Origin: Treponema sp.
GTDB lineage: Bacteria; Spirochaetota; Spirochaetia; Treponematales; Treponemataceae
Assembly: GCA_018385415.1 (NCBI GenBank)
Contig: JAHAZA010000001.1
Location: forward strand, 1 to 59,954
Reading direction: 5' to 3'
DNA length: 59,954 nucleotides
Below, one piece after another: positions 1-8,763 of the stretch; position 1 is the stretch's first letter; each line of letters opens with the position of its first letter. Under the pieces are notes generated by a model, which worked only from the letters and a program-made list of their open reading frames with translations, made no database searches and was not told where the DNA came from. The translations under genes and the position numbers were made by a program.

Positions 1-606
1 TGGTATTTTCCAAATAGAAATGCCATTTTATGTACAACCTGTGCCTTTGGCATGGGTGTTGATAAAAGTGATATCAGAACCGTGATTCATCTTGAGGCCA
101 GTACAACAGCAGAAAGTTACATTCAAGAGGCAGGTAGAGGAGGAAGAGACAGAAAGGATGCAAATGCAATCCTCTTGTGGAATTATAATGATTGCCTGAA
201 TTTTGATAAATTTCCTGAGAATTCAAGGCAAAGAATGATAAAAAAGTTTGCTATGACAGATACATGTAGACGACAGGTATTGCTTGATGCTTTAGGTGGG
301 GAACAGGCTGTATGCTCAGGATGTGATATATGTAATAATCGGAAGGCAAATAAACCAATCAAAGTATTAAATGATGCACAGGATGCAGAATATGTGATAG
401 AATATATTAAACGGAACAGACGAGTCTATGATAAAAAAGCTCTTATTCCACTATTAAAAGACATGTTTAATAGTAGATATGTTAAATTTTATGGCCAAAA
501 TATCTGGACTGAAAATGATGTAAAAAACATCATAAGTCAGCTGGAAAAAGAGGGAAAAATCCGGGTATGCAAATTTCCTTGGAAAAATAAAATTTCTGTA
601 ACCTAA
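1..606 (+). CDS. recQ: ATP-dependent DNA helicase, RecQ family (C-terminal part)
   Basis: The reading frame is open from base 1, so the 5' part lies outside the window. The visible 201 residues start just before helicase motif V (AFGMGVDKSDIR, about residues 15-26), followed by motif VI (QEAGRGGRDR, about 42-51) with its arginine finger. Then comes a four-cysteine zinc-binding segment (CRRQ...CSGCDIC) and a short winged-helix-like end (about 120-200). RecQ enzymes unwind DNA 3'-5' during recombination repair. No HRDC domain is present. The start cannot be judged. RecQ family membership is secure; orthology to E. coli RecQ is inferred. Confidence 0.9.
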   Translation, partial: WYFPNRNAILCTTCAFGMGVDKSDIRTVIHLEASTTAESYIQEAGRGGRDRKDANAILLWNYNDCLNFDKFPENSRQRMIKKFAMTDTCRRQVLLDALGGEQAVCSGCDICNNRKANKPIKVLNDAQDAEYVIEYIKRNRRVYDKKALIPLLKDMFNSRYVKFYGQNIWTENDVKNIISQLEKEGKIRVCKFPWKNKISVT

Positions 607-703
607 ATTAAATTAATTTGATTTTTTATTATACTGTGAATGCAGTATTATAATAACACATTAAAAAATATCATATTTCTGTTAATAGAGAGGAGAAAAG
701 AAT

Positions 704-1135
704 ATGAAAAAGACATTAGCAATTTTACTTGGACTTTTAGTTGGTGCATCAGTTTTTGCACAGGGTGCAATTAAATTTGAAACAGCAGGAAATAACACTT
801 CTGTTGTAAACGCTAAATCAAACGGAAGATATATCTGTAGAGATAATGTTCGGTTCATCAATAATACTGATGACACAATCTTTTTCAAGGTATATGGAAA
901 AAAGACTGCAGAAGCAGAAAGAGAATTTATCTGTATGCTGGCTGTTAAAGGACATGATACATTTTTGAAATCAGCAGATAATAAACTTAAAAAATACAAA
1001 GTTGTTGAAGTTGAATGTACAAATGGTACAGTTGTAATGGATGAAATTACCTGTGAACACAATGATATGTATTTCTACATCAGTGAATTTACACCAGCAC
1101 CAAAGGGCAAAACTACTGCAACTAATGACAGATAA
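704..1135 (+). CDS. Small secreted protein of unknown function
   Basis: A 143-residue protein with a clear signal peptide (MKKTLAILLGLLVGASVFAQ, cleavage near residue 20), so probably periplasmic or exported. The mature part is hydrophilic with three to four cysteines and predicted mostly beta. No family was recognised. The ATG is preceded by GAGAGGAGA at a good Shine-Dalgarno distance. It is monocistronic: a strong bidirectional terminator follows directly. It ends in ...TATNDR. Confidence 0.8.
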   Translation: MKKTLAILLGLLVGASVFAQGAIKFETAGNNTSVVNAKSNGRYICRDNVRFINNTDDTIFFKVYGKKTAEAEREFICMLAVKGHDTFLKSADNKLKKYKVVEVECTNGTVVMDEITCEHNDMYFYISEFTPAPKGKTTATNDR

Positions 1136-1146
1136 TATTTAGGAGA

Positions 1147-1192
1147 AAAAAAAGCTATTGAGCTGAAATTACAACTCAATAGCTTTTTTTTA
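1147..1192. terminator. Bidirectional rho-independent terminator
   Basis: Stem AAGCTATTGAG / CTCAATAGCTT with an A-run on one side and a T-run on the other. It can end transcripts of the upstream + gene and of the convergent minus gene ending at 1190. Confidence 0.85.
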
Positions 1193-1414
1193 TTCTTCTT
1201 CAGGTTCCCTTGAATTTTCAGCTTCTTTACCTTCTGGTTTAGGAGCAGGGGCTGCGTCAGCCACTACTTTTTTCTTTGGTTTAGGAGGCTTTTTTCTATA
1301 ACGGGCTACATATCCCATAAAATTACAATAAAGGATGATTACTATTGCGGTTCCAATTACAAAAGGATTTAATAATACGCCTTTAAGTATAGGAAAAATA
1401 TATTCAAAGTTCAT
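1190..1414 (-). CDS. Small single-pass membrane protein
   Basis: A 74-residue protein with one N-terminal hydrophobic segment (about residues 5-35), a basic stretch (RYRKKPPKPKKK) and an Ala/Pro/Glu-rich tail, so probably N-out/C-in with a charged cytoplasmic tail. Function not recognised. It lies 19 nt downstream of the MATE gene on the same strand. There is no Shine-Dalgarno; instead GATAAT ends 6 nt before the ATG, so it may be transcribed separately as a leaderless mRNA. Confidence 0.6.
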   Translation of the reverse strand: MNFEYIFPILKGVLLNPFVIGTAIVIILYCNFMGYVARYRKKPPKPKKKVVADAAPAPKPEGKEAENSREPEEE

Positions 1415-1433
1415 ACTTATATTATCGACCTTT

Positions 1434-2810
1434 TTATTTAACTTCTGAAACCTTAGATTTGTTTTTTTTCATAATATTTGAAAATATTGCAAGAAAACAG
1501 ATTAATTCCACTACAAAAGTAAGAATCCAGGAAAGGGGATAAGTAATATAAATCATTGAGGTTTTATGAAATTTTTCAACCTGAAATACTGTCATAAGCC
1601 ATATAATTCTAAATCCGCATGCTCCAATCATTGATACAATCATAGGTAAAAGACTGTGGCCGATTCCTCTGATCATATATCCGATTACATCCATAATTCC
1701 ACATAAAAAATAAGAGGAACATATTATAAATAAACGTTCTTTACCGGCATCAATTGTAGCCGGAGTTTTTGTAAATAATGGAAACAGGTATGGAGAAAGA
1801 AAAATTACCGAATAACCTAAAACCAAGCCTATAACAAATACAACAAACTCTGAAATCCAGGCTGTTTTTTTTATTCTGTCAAATCTTCCGGCTCCAAAAT
1901 TCTGAGATGTAAATGTTAGCGTTCCTTGTGCAAAGCCGTTCATTGAAATGTATACGAAGTTTTCTATGTTGCTTGATGCGGAACTTCCGGCTATAACAGA
2001 TGGACCAAAGCCATTGATGGAAGACTGGATAATAACATTCGAAAAGGAGAACATTATTCCTTGAAAGCCTGCTGGTACTCCCACCTTAATAATTTTACCT
2101 AAAATTGTGCCGTTAATCCTAAGTTCCCTGAAAGAAAGTTTAAAATCATCATTTTCGTGGCAGAGAATGATTAATATGAAGGTAGCTGCAAAAACCTGAG
2201 AAATGACAGTAGCAATTCCAACTCCTGCAACACTCATCTTAAAAACAATCACAAAAAGAAGGTTTAAAAGGAAATTTATCAGACCTGCTAAAAGCAGTAT
2301 ATAAAGAGGGCGTTTTGTATCGCCTTTAGCACGAAGGAGGGCACTGCCAAAGTTGTACACCATTGTTGCCGTAATTCCGCCAAAATATATTTTTAGGTAC
2401 AGTGCTGAAAGGTTTAATACATTGTCAGTTGCCTGCATAAGAATAAGTATGTTTTTAGTACAGCAGATTCCTATGACAGTCATGAAAATTCCACTTACAA
2501 AGCTTACTAAAATTGCAGTGTGAACAGTGTCATGAAGGTCTCTTATATTTTTTGCGCCAAAAAAATTTGCAGCAACAACATTTGTTCCTGTGGCCAGGCC
2601 TACAAAGAGATTTATAAGAAGATGAACAAGAGAGCTTGTAGAACCAACGGCAGCTAGTGCTTCATCACCGGCAAATTTTCCAACAACAATTACATCAGCA
2701 GCATTAAATAAAAGCTGCAGAATTCCGGATAGAATGATAGGAATAGAGAATTGTAATAATCTGGTAAAAATCGGCCCTTGTGTAAGGTCAAGCTGATGGG
2801 ATTTTTGCAT
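1434..2810 (-). CDS. MATE family multidrug/cation efflux transporter
   Basis: A 458-residue, about 12-TM membrane protein of the MATE/NorM-DinF type: N-terminal LLQFSIPIILSGILQLLFNAADVIVVGKFAG, then an internal second half with VGVPAGFQGIMFSFSNVIIQSSINGFG, giving the two pseudo-symmetric halves. The family exports drugs or metabolites using Na+ or H+ gradients in the inner membrane. The substrate is unknown. No Shine-Dalgarno is visible; a duplicated 14-bp sequence spans the start codon and creates a 7-codon upstream ORF (see repeat entry). Confidence 0.92.
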   Translation of the reverse strand: MQKSHQLDLTQGPIFTRLLQFSIPIILSGILQLLFNAADVIVVGKFAGDEALAAVGSTSSLVHLLINLFVGLATGTNVVAANFFGAKNIRDLHDTVHTAILVSFVSGIFMTVIGICCTKNILILMQATDNVLNLSALYLKIYFGGITATMVYNFGSALLRAKGDTKRPLYILLLAGLINFLLNLLFVIVFKMSVAGVGIATVISQVFAATFILIILCHENDDFKLSFRELRINGTILGKIIKVGVPAGFQGIMFSFSNVIIQSSINGFGPSVIAGSSASSNIENFVYISMNGFAQGTLTFTSQNFGAGRFDRIKKTAWISEFVVFVIGLVLGYSVIFLSPYLFPLFTKTPATIDAGKERLFIICSSYFLCGIMDVIGYMIRGIGHSLLPMIVSMIGACGFRIIWLMTVFQVEKFHKTSMIYITYPLSWILTFVVELICFLAIFSNIMKKNKSKVSEVK

Positions 2811-2840
2811 ACTATATTAATATCACTTTTTGCATACTAT
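2802..2840 (-). repeat. 14-bp direct repeat spanning the MATE start codon
   Basis: TTTTTGCATACTAT occurs at 2802-2815 and 2827-2840. Read on the minus strand, each copy contains ATGCAAAAA. The downstream copy supplies the MATE start; the upstream copy opens a tiny frame encoding MQKVILI whose TAG stop ends 1 nt before the MATE ATG. Confidence 0.6.
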
Positions 2841-2913
2841 TGGAATAATCAAAAAGTTTTTAAAAAGCCAATATGTGTAAAAATAAGAAAATATTTATAA
2901 TTCCTGAAAGTAT

Positions 2914-2942
2914 TTGACTGGTAATCTTTTTAATATTAAAAT
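2914..2942 (+). promoter_or_regulatory. Putative sigma-70 promoter for the 2984 lipoprotein
   Basis: TTGACT (2914-2919), 17 bp, TAAAAT (2937-2942), about 40 bp upstream of the ATG. Confidence 0.45.
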
Positions 2943-2983
2943 AGCATATAGTAAGGTTTAATGGCCTTGCGAGGAGTTTTCTT

Positions 2984-3721
2984 ATGAAAAAAACTTATTT
3001 AATAATATCAGCACTTCTTGTGATGTGCACTTTGGCTTCTTGTGCGTTTTTTGATTCTACCTGTGATTTCTTTACCAATAGCTGGGGAACTAATTTAAAA
3101 CGAGATCTTTCTGACAATTTCAGCAAAATGAAATCTGACCAGCTTGCAGCTCTTATCAATACTCCTTCAGTTATGAATGACAAGGAAGCATCTAAAAAAC
3201 TGCTGGATGAACTTGGAAAGAGAGACGACATTACTTCTCTTTCTGCAGAAGATAAGAACACTGTTTTAAATCTTATGGTAAATTCTTCTATCTCTGCAGA
3301 ATCTCTTTCATCAATTATAAATGAAGTTTCTAATGCCGGAAGTGGCTCGGATCCTAAACAGTTAATTGATAATATCCTGTCCAATGTTGACTCCTGCGAC
3401 GTAGGGGCAGCTGTTGAAATTTTAAATGATGTTGATAATTTAGAAAATTTAAGCGGTTCATCAGCAAGCCTTGCAATGGTGTGTGTTGTTGCTCAGGTTG
3501 CAAAAAGTTCGGAACTCACTGAAAATCTTGATAAGGTAATGGAAGATGTGGACAAAGTTATAAATGGGGGAATGACCACTGATCAAGCTCTATATGATTT
3601 AAAAATAAAAGCTGAAGATCGTGATGCTTTAGAAGCTGCTTTTAATGCTGCAGTAAAATTAAAAGAACTTGATGCCGAAATTTTCCCTGGTATGACAATA
3701 GGGTCACTTTTTGGTAATTAA
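2984..3721 (+). CDS. Lipoprotein of unknown function
   Basis: A 245-residue protein with a lipoprotein signal (MKKTYLIISALLVMCTLASC, lipobox LASC, Cys20). The mature chain looks largely alpha-helical and acidic, without a recognised domain. The start is supported by a GAGGAG Shine-Dalgarno. The next gene, an outer-membrane beta-barrel-like protein, begins 47 nt downstream on the same strand, so the two probably form an envelope operon. Confidence 0.8.
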   Translation: MKKTYLIISALLVMCTLASCAFFDSTCDFFTNSWGTNLKRDLSDNFSKMKSDQLAALINTPSVMNDKEASKKLLDELGKRDDITSLSAEDKNTVLNLMVNSSISAESLSSIINEVSNAGSGSDPKQLIDNILSNVDSCDVGAAVEILNDVDNLENLSGSSASLAMVCVVAQVAKSSELTENLDKVMEDVDKVINGGMTTDQALYDLKIKAEDRDALEAAFNAAVKLKELDAEIFPGMTIGSLFGN

Positions 3722-3768
3722 TTGAAACCTTTTTATTATTTTAAGATTTGAATTTAAGGAGAAATGCG

Positions 3769-4902
3769 ATGAAAAAAATAGCAGTTATTTTTAGTATCTT
3801 TCTTTTGTCTGCTTCTGTAATTTTCGCGGGTGAATTTAAGCCCGAATTACATACTAATCCATCTGTTCGCCAGCAGGGCTTTGGTGGTTTTTATACAAGT
3901 GATATCGATAATTTCTACGGAATGTATGCAAACCCTGCAGCATTAGGAAAAAGAAGAGTACATTCTTTGTTTCCAGGATTAAATGTTCAGGTAGGTGGTC
4001 CTTTAAAGGATTCTGTAAATATTGTTAATGCTTTTTCTACAATGGATTCAAGTGCTATTGCAGATATTATCAACAGAAATAATGGGTTAAATCTTAATCT
4101 TAATGTAGAACCTCTGCTTTCATTCGGTCATATTTCAGGCTTTGGTTTTGGCTGGGGTTTTACAACACAAGCTTTTGTTAATGCTACAGTTCCTGGTATT
4201 GCTCTTGCTGATATGAATGCCGGAGTTGAAGCAGTTTTAACTTTAGGTTTTGCATTCCCTATCATTAACAGTGATAATTTACTTCTCTCTGTTGGTGCTA
4301 CAGCAAAAGGCTTTGTTCAGGGTGCAACAGGTTATACAGGAAGTTTAACTGACTTGATGAATACATTGACAGCAGATCCTTCTAGTATGCCTCTTTATAT
4401 TTCAACAGGTTTCAGTTTTGATGCAGGTGTATTCCTTTCAATATGTAATACCATTGATGTTTCTGCAACTTATTACGATCCGTTCAGTATGGTATTTGTA
4501 TCAAATGGAACTATCGGAAGTCCATCATTTGAATTTGATTTTGCTAATGTAAAGCAACTTGATCCTCGTCTTGCAGTTGGTGTTGCTTATCATATTCCAG
4601 TGGCATGGACAAATAGTGTTATTACATCATTTAAGGTGATGGCTGATTATCGAAACTTCTACACATTGTTTGGTGATGGTCATAGAAATCCTTGGCTTGA
4701 ACTTTCATGCGGAACAGAACTTGTTCTTGCTAATATTGTTTCTTTCAGATTTGGTATGTCAGAAATGCTTCCTGCTGCAGGTATTGGATTAAAGTTTGGA
4801 ACATTTAATATTGATATGTCAATGTATGGAAAAGAACTTGGTCTTGAACCTGGTAGTGCACCATGTCTTAATGCTGCAGTATTTATAGGTTTTACGTACT
4901 AA
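3769..4902 (+). CDS. Outer-membrane beta-barrel-like protein
   Basis: A 377-residue protein with a signal peptide (MKKIAVIFSIFLLSASVIFA). Start chosen at the ATG 8 nt after AAGGAG; an upstream in-frame TTG (3748) lacks support. The mature part begins with a segment mentioning NPAALG, then alternating hydrophobic/glycine-rich strands and a C-terminal aromatic residue (FIGFTY), typical of outer-membrane barrels. It resembles the FadL-like/UPF0164 type proteins known from treponemes, but this is by general pattern only. A second protein of the same style is at 28011-29081. Confidence 0.7.
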   Translation: MKKIAVIFSIFLLSASVIFAGEFKPELHTNPSVRQQGFGGFYTSDIDNFYGMYANPAALGKRRVHSLFPGLNVQVGGPLKDSVNIVNAFSTMDSSAIADIINRNNGLNLNLNVEPLLSFGHISGFGFGWGFTTQAFVNATVPGIALADMNAGVEAVLTLGFAFPIINSDNLLLSVGATAKGFVQGATGYTGSLTDLMNTLTADPSSMPLYISTGFSFDAGVFLSICNTIDVSATYYDPFSMVFVSNGTIGSPSFEFDFANVKQLDPRLAVGVAYHIPVAWTNSVITSFKVMADYRNFYTLFGDGHRNPWLELSCGTELVLANIVSFRFGMSEMLPAAGIGLKFGTFNIDMSMYGKELGLEPGSAPCLNAAVFIGFTY

Positions 4903-4934
4903 CACAATCAGTATTTAATTACTTCTCAAATATG

Positions 4935-4981
4935 TTATCGGAATTCTTCATTTACTAACGGGGAATTCCGATAATTTATTT
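4935..4981. terminator. 12-bp perfect inverted repeat, probable terminator of the barrel gene
   Basis: TTATCGGAATTC (4935-4946) and GAATTCCGATAA (4963-4974) are perfect complements with a 16-nt loop, followed by TTTATTT. The right arm also forms the -10-like GATAAT directly before the next ATG, so terminator and promoter may overlap. Confidence 0.55.
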
Positions 4982-6052
4982 ATGGAACATAAATATTCAG
5001 CATGTATAATTGGAACCGGAAGAATCGGTTTTACTTTAGGTTTTGACAAAAAGCGTGAACAGCCTGCAAGTCACACAATGGCTTGTCTTAATAATCCCCA
5101 TATACGAATTACCTGTGGTTGTGACAGAGATCCTGAAGCCCTTCAGAAATGGAAAAAATTTGTTGACAATCATATTACTCAATTCTCATTAAATAAGAAA
5201 AATAAAGTAAAAATTTTCAGTGATAAGCAGATTGATGAACTTTTCACAACCTGTAATCCGGATATTGTAATTATTGCTGTAAATGAAAATTCCCATCTTG
5301 AAACGGCTCTTAAAGTAATTTCGAAAAAGCCAAAGCTTGTAGTACTAGAAAAACCGGTAGCATTAAACAGTAAAGAAGGAATGAAAATTGTTAAAGCTGC
5401 AAAAACAAACAAAGTTCCTGTTCTTGTAAACCATGAGCGGCGATTTGCTGAAGATTATAAACTTGCAAAGAAATATATTAAGAAGATTGGAGCTGTACAG
5501 AAAATTAATGCCAGCCTTTTTTCTGGTATGCGGTTATACGATCCGAAAGCAGAAGAAAGTGGAGGGTACAGCCTTCTTCATGATGGAACACATCTTGTTG
5601 ATATAGTAATGTATCTTCTTGAAGCATTGGGAGATACAAAGCTTAAGCATCCGGTGATTACAGGATTGTTAAAGGATGAGAATGAAAAAAAAGTAATTCG
5701 AGGTTTTAGTGCAAATTATTCTACAAAACAGTGTCCGGATATTTCAATTCTTATGTCAGGACGAAGTCGTTACTTTGGTTTTGAAGTTGATGTAATTGGA
5801 ACTGAAGGTAAAATTTGTATTGGTAATGGTCATGCAGAATTTTTTAAGCGCCAGGAATCTAAACTTTATACAGGTTTTTATTCTCTGCAGGAAGATTCAT
5901 CTGTAAAAGTTCCCAAGAAAACTGGTTACTTTGCAAATATGATTCAAAATGGAGTTGATTTTCTTGATGGTAAGGAGGAACTTCGGTCAACCCTTGAAAC
6001 AGGGATGAATGCATTGAAAGTACTTGAAGAAATTAAGGAAAAGATAAAGTAA
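4982..6052 (+). CDS. Gfo/Idh/MocA family oxidoreductase
   Basis: A 356-residue protein with an N-terminal Rossmann dinucleotide-binding motif (CIIGTGRIG), the family signature EKPVALNSKEG (about residue 122), and the C-terminal alpha/beta dimerisation domain (GGYSLLHDGTHLVDIVMY). The family oxidises or reduces sugars and inositols with NAD(P); the substrate is not deducible. No Shine-Dalgarno; GATAAT ends 6 nt before ATG, suggesting a leaderless mRNA. It is monocistronic, ended by a strong terminator. Confidence 0.88.
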   Translation: MEHKYSACIIGTGRIGFTLGFDKKREQPASHTMACLNNPHIRITCGCDRDPEALQKWKKFVDNHITQFSLNKKNKVKIFSDKQIDELFTTCNPDIVIIAVNENSHLETALKVISKKPKLVVLEKPVALNSKEGMKIVKAAKTNKVPVLVNHERRFAEDYKLAKKYIKKIGAVQKINASLFSGMRLYDPKAEESGGYSLLHDGTHLVDIVMYLLEALGDTKLKHPVITGLLKDENEKKVIRGFSANYSTKQCPDISILMSGRSRYFGFEVDVIGTEGKICIGNGHAEFFKRQESKLYTGFYSLQEDSSVKVPKKTGYFANMIQNGVDFLDGKEELRSTLETGMNALKVLEEIKEKIK

Positions 6053-6092
6053 AAAAAATGGGCTTGTTGTAAAAACAAACGCCCATTTTTTA
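6052..6092. terminator. Bidirectional terminator between oxidoreductase and rpsU
   Basis: ATGGGC (6058-6063) pairs with GCCCAT (6081-6086), extended by TTGTT/AACAA with a small bulge, with an A-run before and a T-run after. It serves the two convergent genes. Confidence 0.8.
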
Positions 6093-6108
6093 CGCAAATT
6101 GGAAAGAA

Positions 6109-6315
6109 TTAGTATTCTTTCTTTTCTGACTTTCTTCTTTTGTTCAAGAGTTTTCTCTCCAGTGTTGTTTTCTTCTGGTGAAGAATAGAAGAAGGTTTTT
6201 CGAAGTATTCGCGTTTTTTGTATTCGCGGATGATACCTTCTTTTTCAACCATGCGTTTAAAACGTTTGATTGCTTTTTCAAGGTTTTCTGAATCGTCAAC
6301 GTTGATTGTTGCCAT
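6109..6315 (-). CDS. rpsU: 30S ribosomal protein S21
   Basis: A 68-residue basic protein (MATINVDDSENLEKAIKRFKR...) with the S21 pattern: acidic start, two helices rich in Lys/Arg, and the EYKKREYFEKPS segment. It binds the 30S platform near the anti-Shine-Dalgarno. Start set at the ATG 9 nt after GAGGAGGTG; an upstream in-frame GTG lies inside the Shine-Dalgarno itself. Its very strong Shine-Dalgarno contrasts with neighbouring genes that have none. Confidence 0.95.
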   Translation of the reverse strand: MATINVDDSENLEKAIKRFKRMVEKEGIIREYKKREYFEKPSSILHQKKTTLERKLLNKRRKSEKKEY

Positions 6316-6418
6316 AACTAAATTCACCTCCTCTTCTTCGGTAATTCCGTAAAAACATAATAATAATATAGAAATTAAGCTATTTAATCAAGTCCATAAA
6401 TCTGCTAATATAAATCCT

Positions 6419-8155
6419 ATGAAGATTTTGCTGGTGGCGGTAAATGCCAGTTACATGCATACAAGTCTTGCAATCCGCTCAATTTCTAATTATTTAAAAT
6501 CTCAGATTGAAAAAGACAATACTTCAGAGCTTGAAGTATACACAGAGGAATTTACAATCAATCAGCCATATGCAGAAATCTTACGTAAAATTGCAGATTC
6601 AAATGCAGATGTTGTAGTTTTTTCAACTTATATATGGAATACTTGTGTAATTGAAAAAATTATTCCTGATGTAAAGAAAGTACTTGATGTTATTATTGGA
6701 GCAGGTGGCCCGGAATTTTCATATGCACCAGAAGTCTATTTTTCAAAGCTTAAAGCCCTAGATTTTATTGTAAATGGTGAAGGCGAGATAACCTGCTGGG
6801 ATTTTTTCTCTGAACTATCAAATAAAGGTTTTTCGAAAAGAGATTTCTCATTTATTAATTTTATAAATATACCAGGACTTTATTTTTATGATAGAAATCA
6901 AAGCAAGGTTATAACTACAGGTTTACGGGATTTGATTTCAGATCTTGATACAATTCCTTTCTGTTATCCGGAACTTTTGACTGAAAATTCTGATCCGGAT
7001 CATAAAATATATTATTTCGAATCAAGTCGCGGTTGTCCCTATAGCTGCTCATATTGCCTTTCTAGTGTAGATAAAAGTGTCCGTTTTAAAAGTATTGAAA
7101 AAGTTTTTGCTGAATTGAAAATCTTTCTGGATGCTGATGTAGGTCTTGTCAAATTTGTAGATCGCACTTATAACCTTCAGCCTGATAGATATATTTCAAT
7201 CTGGAATTATATTTTAAACAATCATAATGGAAAAACCATGTTCCATTTTGAGATTGAAGCAGAGTTTCTCACTGAAGAAGCTCTTGAGTTTTTGCAGAAA
7301 GTTCCTAAAGGAATCATGCAGTTTGAAATTGGAGTTCAAAGCTGCAATGAAAAAACATTACTGGCAATACATCGTTCACCAAATGTTGAAAGGCTTGCAC
7401 AAAACGTAAAACGAATTCCTTCTACAATTCATCAGCATCTTGATTTAATTGCAGGTTTGCCATATGAAGACTTGGCTGCTTTTGGGTTAAGTTATGATTT
7501 TGTTATGGCTTTAAAACCTGATGCATTACAATTAGGCTTTTTGAAAATTCTTCATGGTACAGATATGGAAAAATATGCAAAAGAAAATGGCTGGAAGTGG
7601 CAGGAAAATGCAGTGTATGAAACTTTTTCAACTCCGTACATGTCATTTAAGGATATAATGTATTTAAAAGATGTTGAAGTTTTAACAGATGCCTTCTGGA
7701 ATAAACATAACTTTAACAGTACATGTAAATTCCTTTTTAGATATTTAAGTCCATGGAAATTTATTACAGAGCTTTGTGATTTTTGCCATAAACAGAAAAC
7801 CTTTGAAGCTGCACGACGTGATTTATACTGGTATGATATTCTTTTCAATTTCTTTGAATTTGCAAGGAAGAATGTTCTCTTTATGGAATTAAACCAGGAA
7901 TGTTACGATGTTCTTTATGATACCTTAAGATATGATTTTGTATCATCTGGAAAAAAGGGAAATTTTCCTCAGTGGTATCATCATAGATATGACAAAGATA
8001 AACATCGCAATCTTCTCCAACAGAAAGGACTGTTGCATAGTACTCGACTTGCATTTGCAATAACGGAATTTGAAGCTTTTGATTATGATGTAAGAAGTGA
8101 CGAACCTGAAAAAGCAAAAGGAAACTTTGAGCTGTTGATTACGTATAACGGCTAA
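6419..8155 (+). CDS. B12-binding domain radical SAM protein (DUF4080 type)
   Basis: 578 residues. An N-terminal cobalamin-binding-like Rossmann domain (ILLVAVNASYMHTSLAIRSI, about 1-140) precedes the radical SAM core with the 4Fe-4S motif CPYSCSYC (about residues 206-213); a C-terminal region (about 380-560) matches the DUF4080 layout. Such enzymes cleave S-adenosylmethionine to a radical; the substrate is unknown. No Shine-Dalgarno; TAATAT ends 7 nt before ATG. Its stop overlaps the stop of the convergent gene by 4 nt. Confidence 0.88.
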   Translation: MKILLVAVNASYMHTSLAIRSISNYLKSQIEKDNTSELEVYTEEFTINQPYAEILRKIADSNADVVVFSTYIWNTCVIEKIIPDVKKVLDVIIGAGGPEFSYAPEVYFSKLKALDFIVNGEGEITCWDFFSELSNKGFSKRDFSFINFINIPGLYFYDRNQSKVITTGLRDLISDLDTIPFCYPELLTENSDPDHKIYYFESSRGCPYSCSYCLSSVDKSVRFKSIEKVFAELKIFLDADVGLVKFVDRTYNLQPDRYISIWNYILNNHNGKTMFHFEIEAEFLTEEALEFLQKVPKGIMQFEIGVQSCNEKTLLAIHRSPNVERLAQNVKRIPSTIHQHLDLIAGLPYEDLAAFGLSYDFVMALKPDALQLGFLKILHGTDMEKYAKENGWKWQENAVYETFSTPYMSFKDIMYLKDVEVLTDAFWNKHNFNSTCKFLFRYLSPWKFITELCDFCHKQKTFEAARRDLYWYDILFNFFEFARKNVLFMELNQECYDVLYDTLRYDFVSSGKKGNFPQWYHHRYDKDKHRNLLQQKGLLHSTRLAFAITEFEAFDYDVRSDEPEKAKGNFELLITYNG

Positions 8156-8706
8156 TCTTCAGTTACATAGGGTTTTACATATTTAAAGTATTGTGGTGCT
8201 TTGTAGGTAATATACCATCCGCCATTGAAGAATCCATTACTGTTGGCTGTAGGAATAAGCCAGATAACATTTGTTGGATTGGCTGTATCATAATAGAATG
8301 TGTTAGAAATCCAATCTCCTTTATTGGAAACTTTTATTCCAAAAACTTTTTCTTTTGGCGTATAAAAGGAAATATTATATTTTCCAGGTTTCAGTAAAAG
8401 ATGCATTGACATACCGCCATCTAGATAATATGTATGCTGATATGGATGACCCATATGTGGTGTAGAAACCCAGGCGTAATTTGCTTTTATCTTTGAATAA
8501 GTTACATCTTCTCCAGTTTCGGCATCAGTAACTTTGAGATAGCATCGGATGTAATTCATTTCAGGAGTACTTTCAGGTCTTGATATAATTAAAGACCAGG
8601 GATCTGGATGAAGAGTATCTTTATATAATGATTTCGTATTTTGACCGAATGTAAAAGAATATAATCCAATCAATAAAACAGTTAATACTAATTTTTTTAT
8701 GTACAT
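8152..8706 (-). CDS. Secreted protein of unknown function
   Basis: A 184-residue protein with a signal peptide (MYIKKLVLTVLLIGLYSFTFG). The ATG at 8706 is preferred over an in-frame GTG seven codons upstream. The mature chain is beta-rich and aromatic, with SKIKANYAWVSTPHMGHPY and a LLLKPGKYNISFYTPK strand pair reminiscent of carboxypeptidase-regulatory/Ig-like folds, but no family was recognised. No terminator separates it from the convergent radical SAM gene: the coding ends overlap by 4 nt. Confidence 0.65.
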   Translation of the reverse strand: MYIKKLVLTVLLIGLYSFTFGQNTKSLYKDTLHPDPWSLIISRPESTPEMNYIRCYLKVTDAETGEDVTYSKIKANYAWVSTPHMGHPYQHTYYLDGGMSMHLLLKPGKYNISFYTPKEKVFGIKVSNKGDWISNTFYYDTANPTNVIWLIPTANSNGFFNGGWYITYKAPQYFKYVKPYVTED

Positions 8707-8763
8707 AATTATATATATTATATTCACTTTATCAAATAATTAAAAGAAATTATACTTACAGAT

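Noticed and set aside
682..1062. 126-codon minus-strand frame opposite the small secreted protein
   Set aside because: The opposite strand has a signal peptide, Shine-Dalgarno and terminator in the proper order.
4964..4976. Third AATTCCGATAATT as a sigma-28 promoter for the oxidoreductase gene
   Set aside because: No TAAA at the right distance; the sequence is the right arm of a 12-bp palindrome best read as a terminator, though GATAAT may still act as a -10 box.
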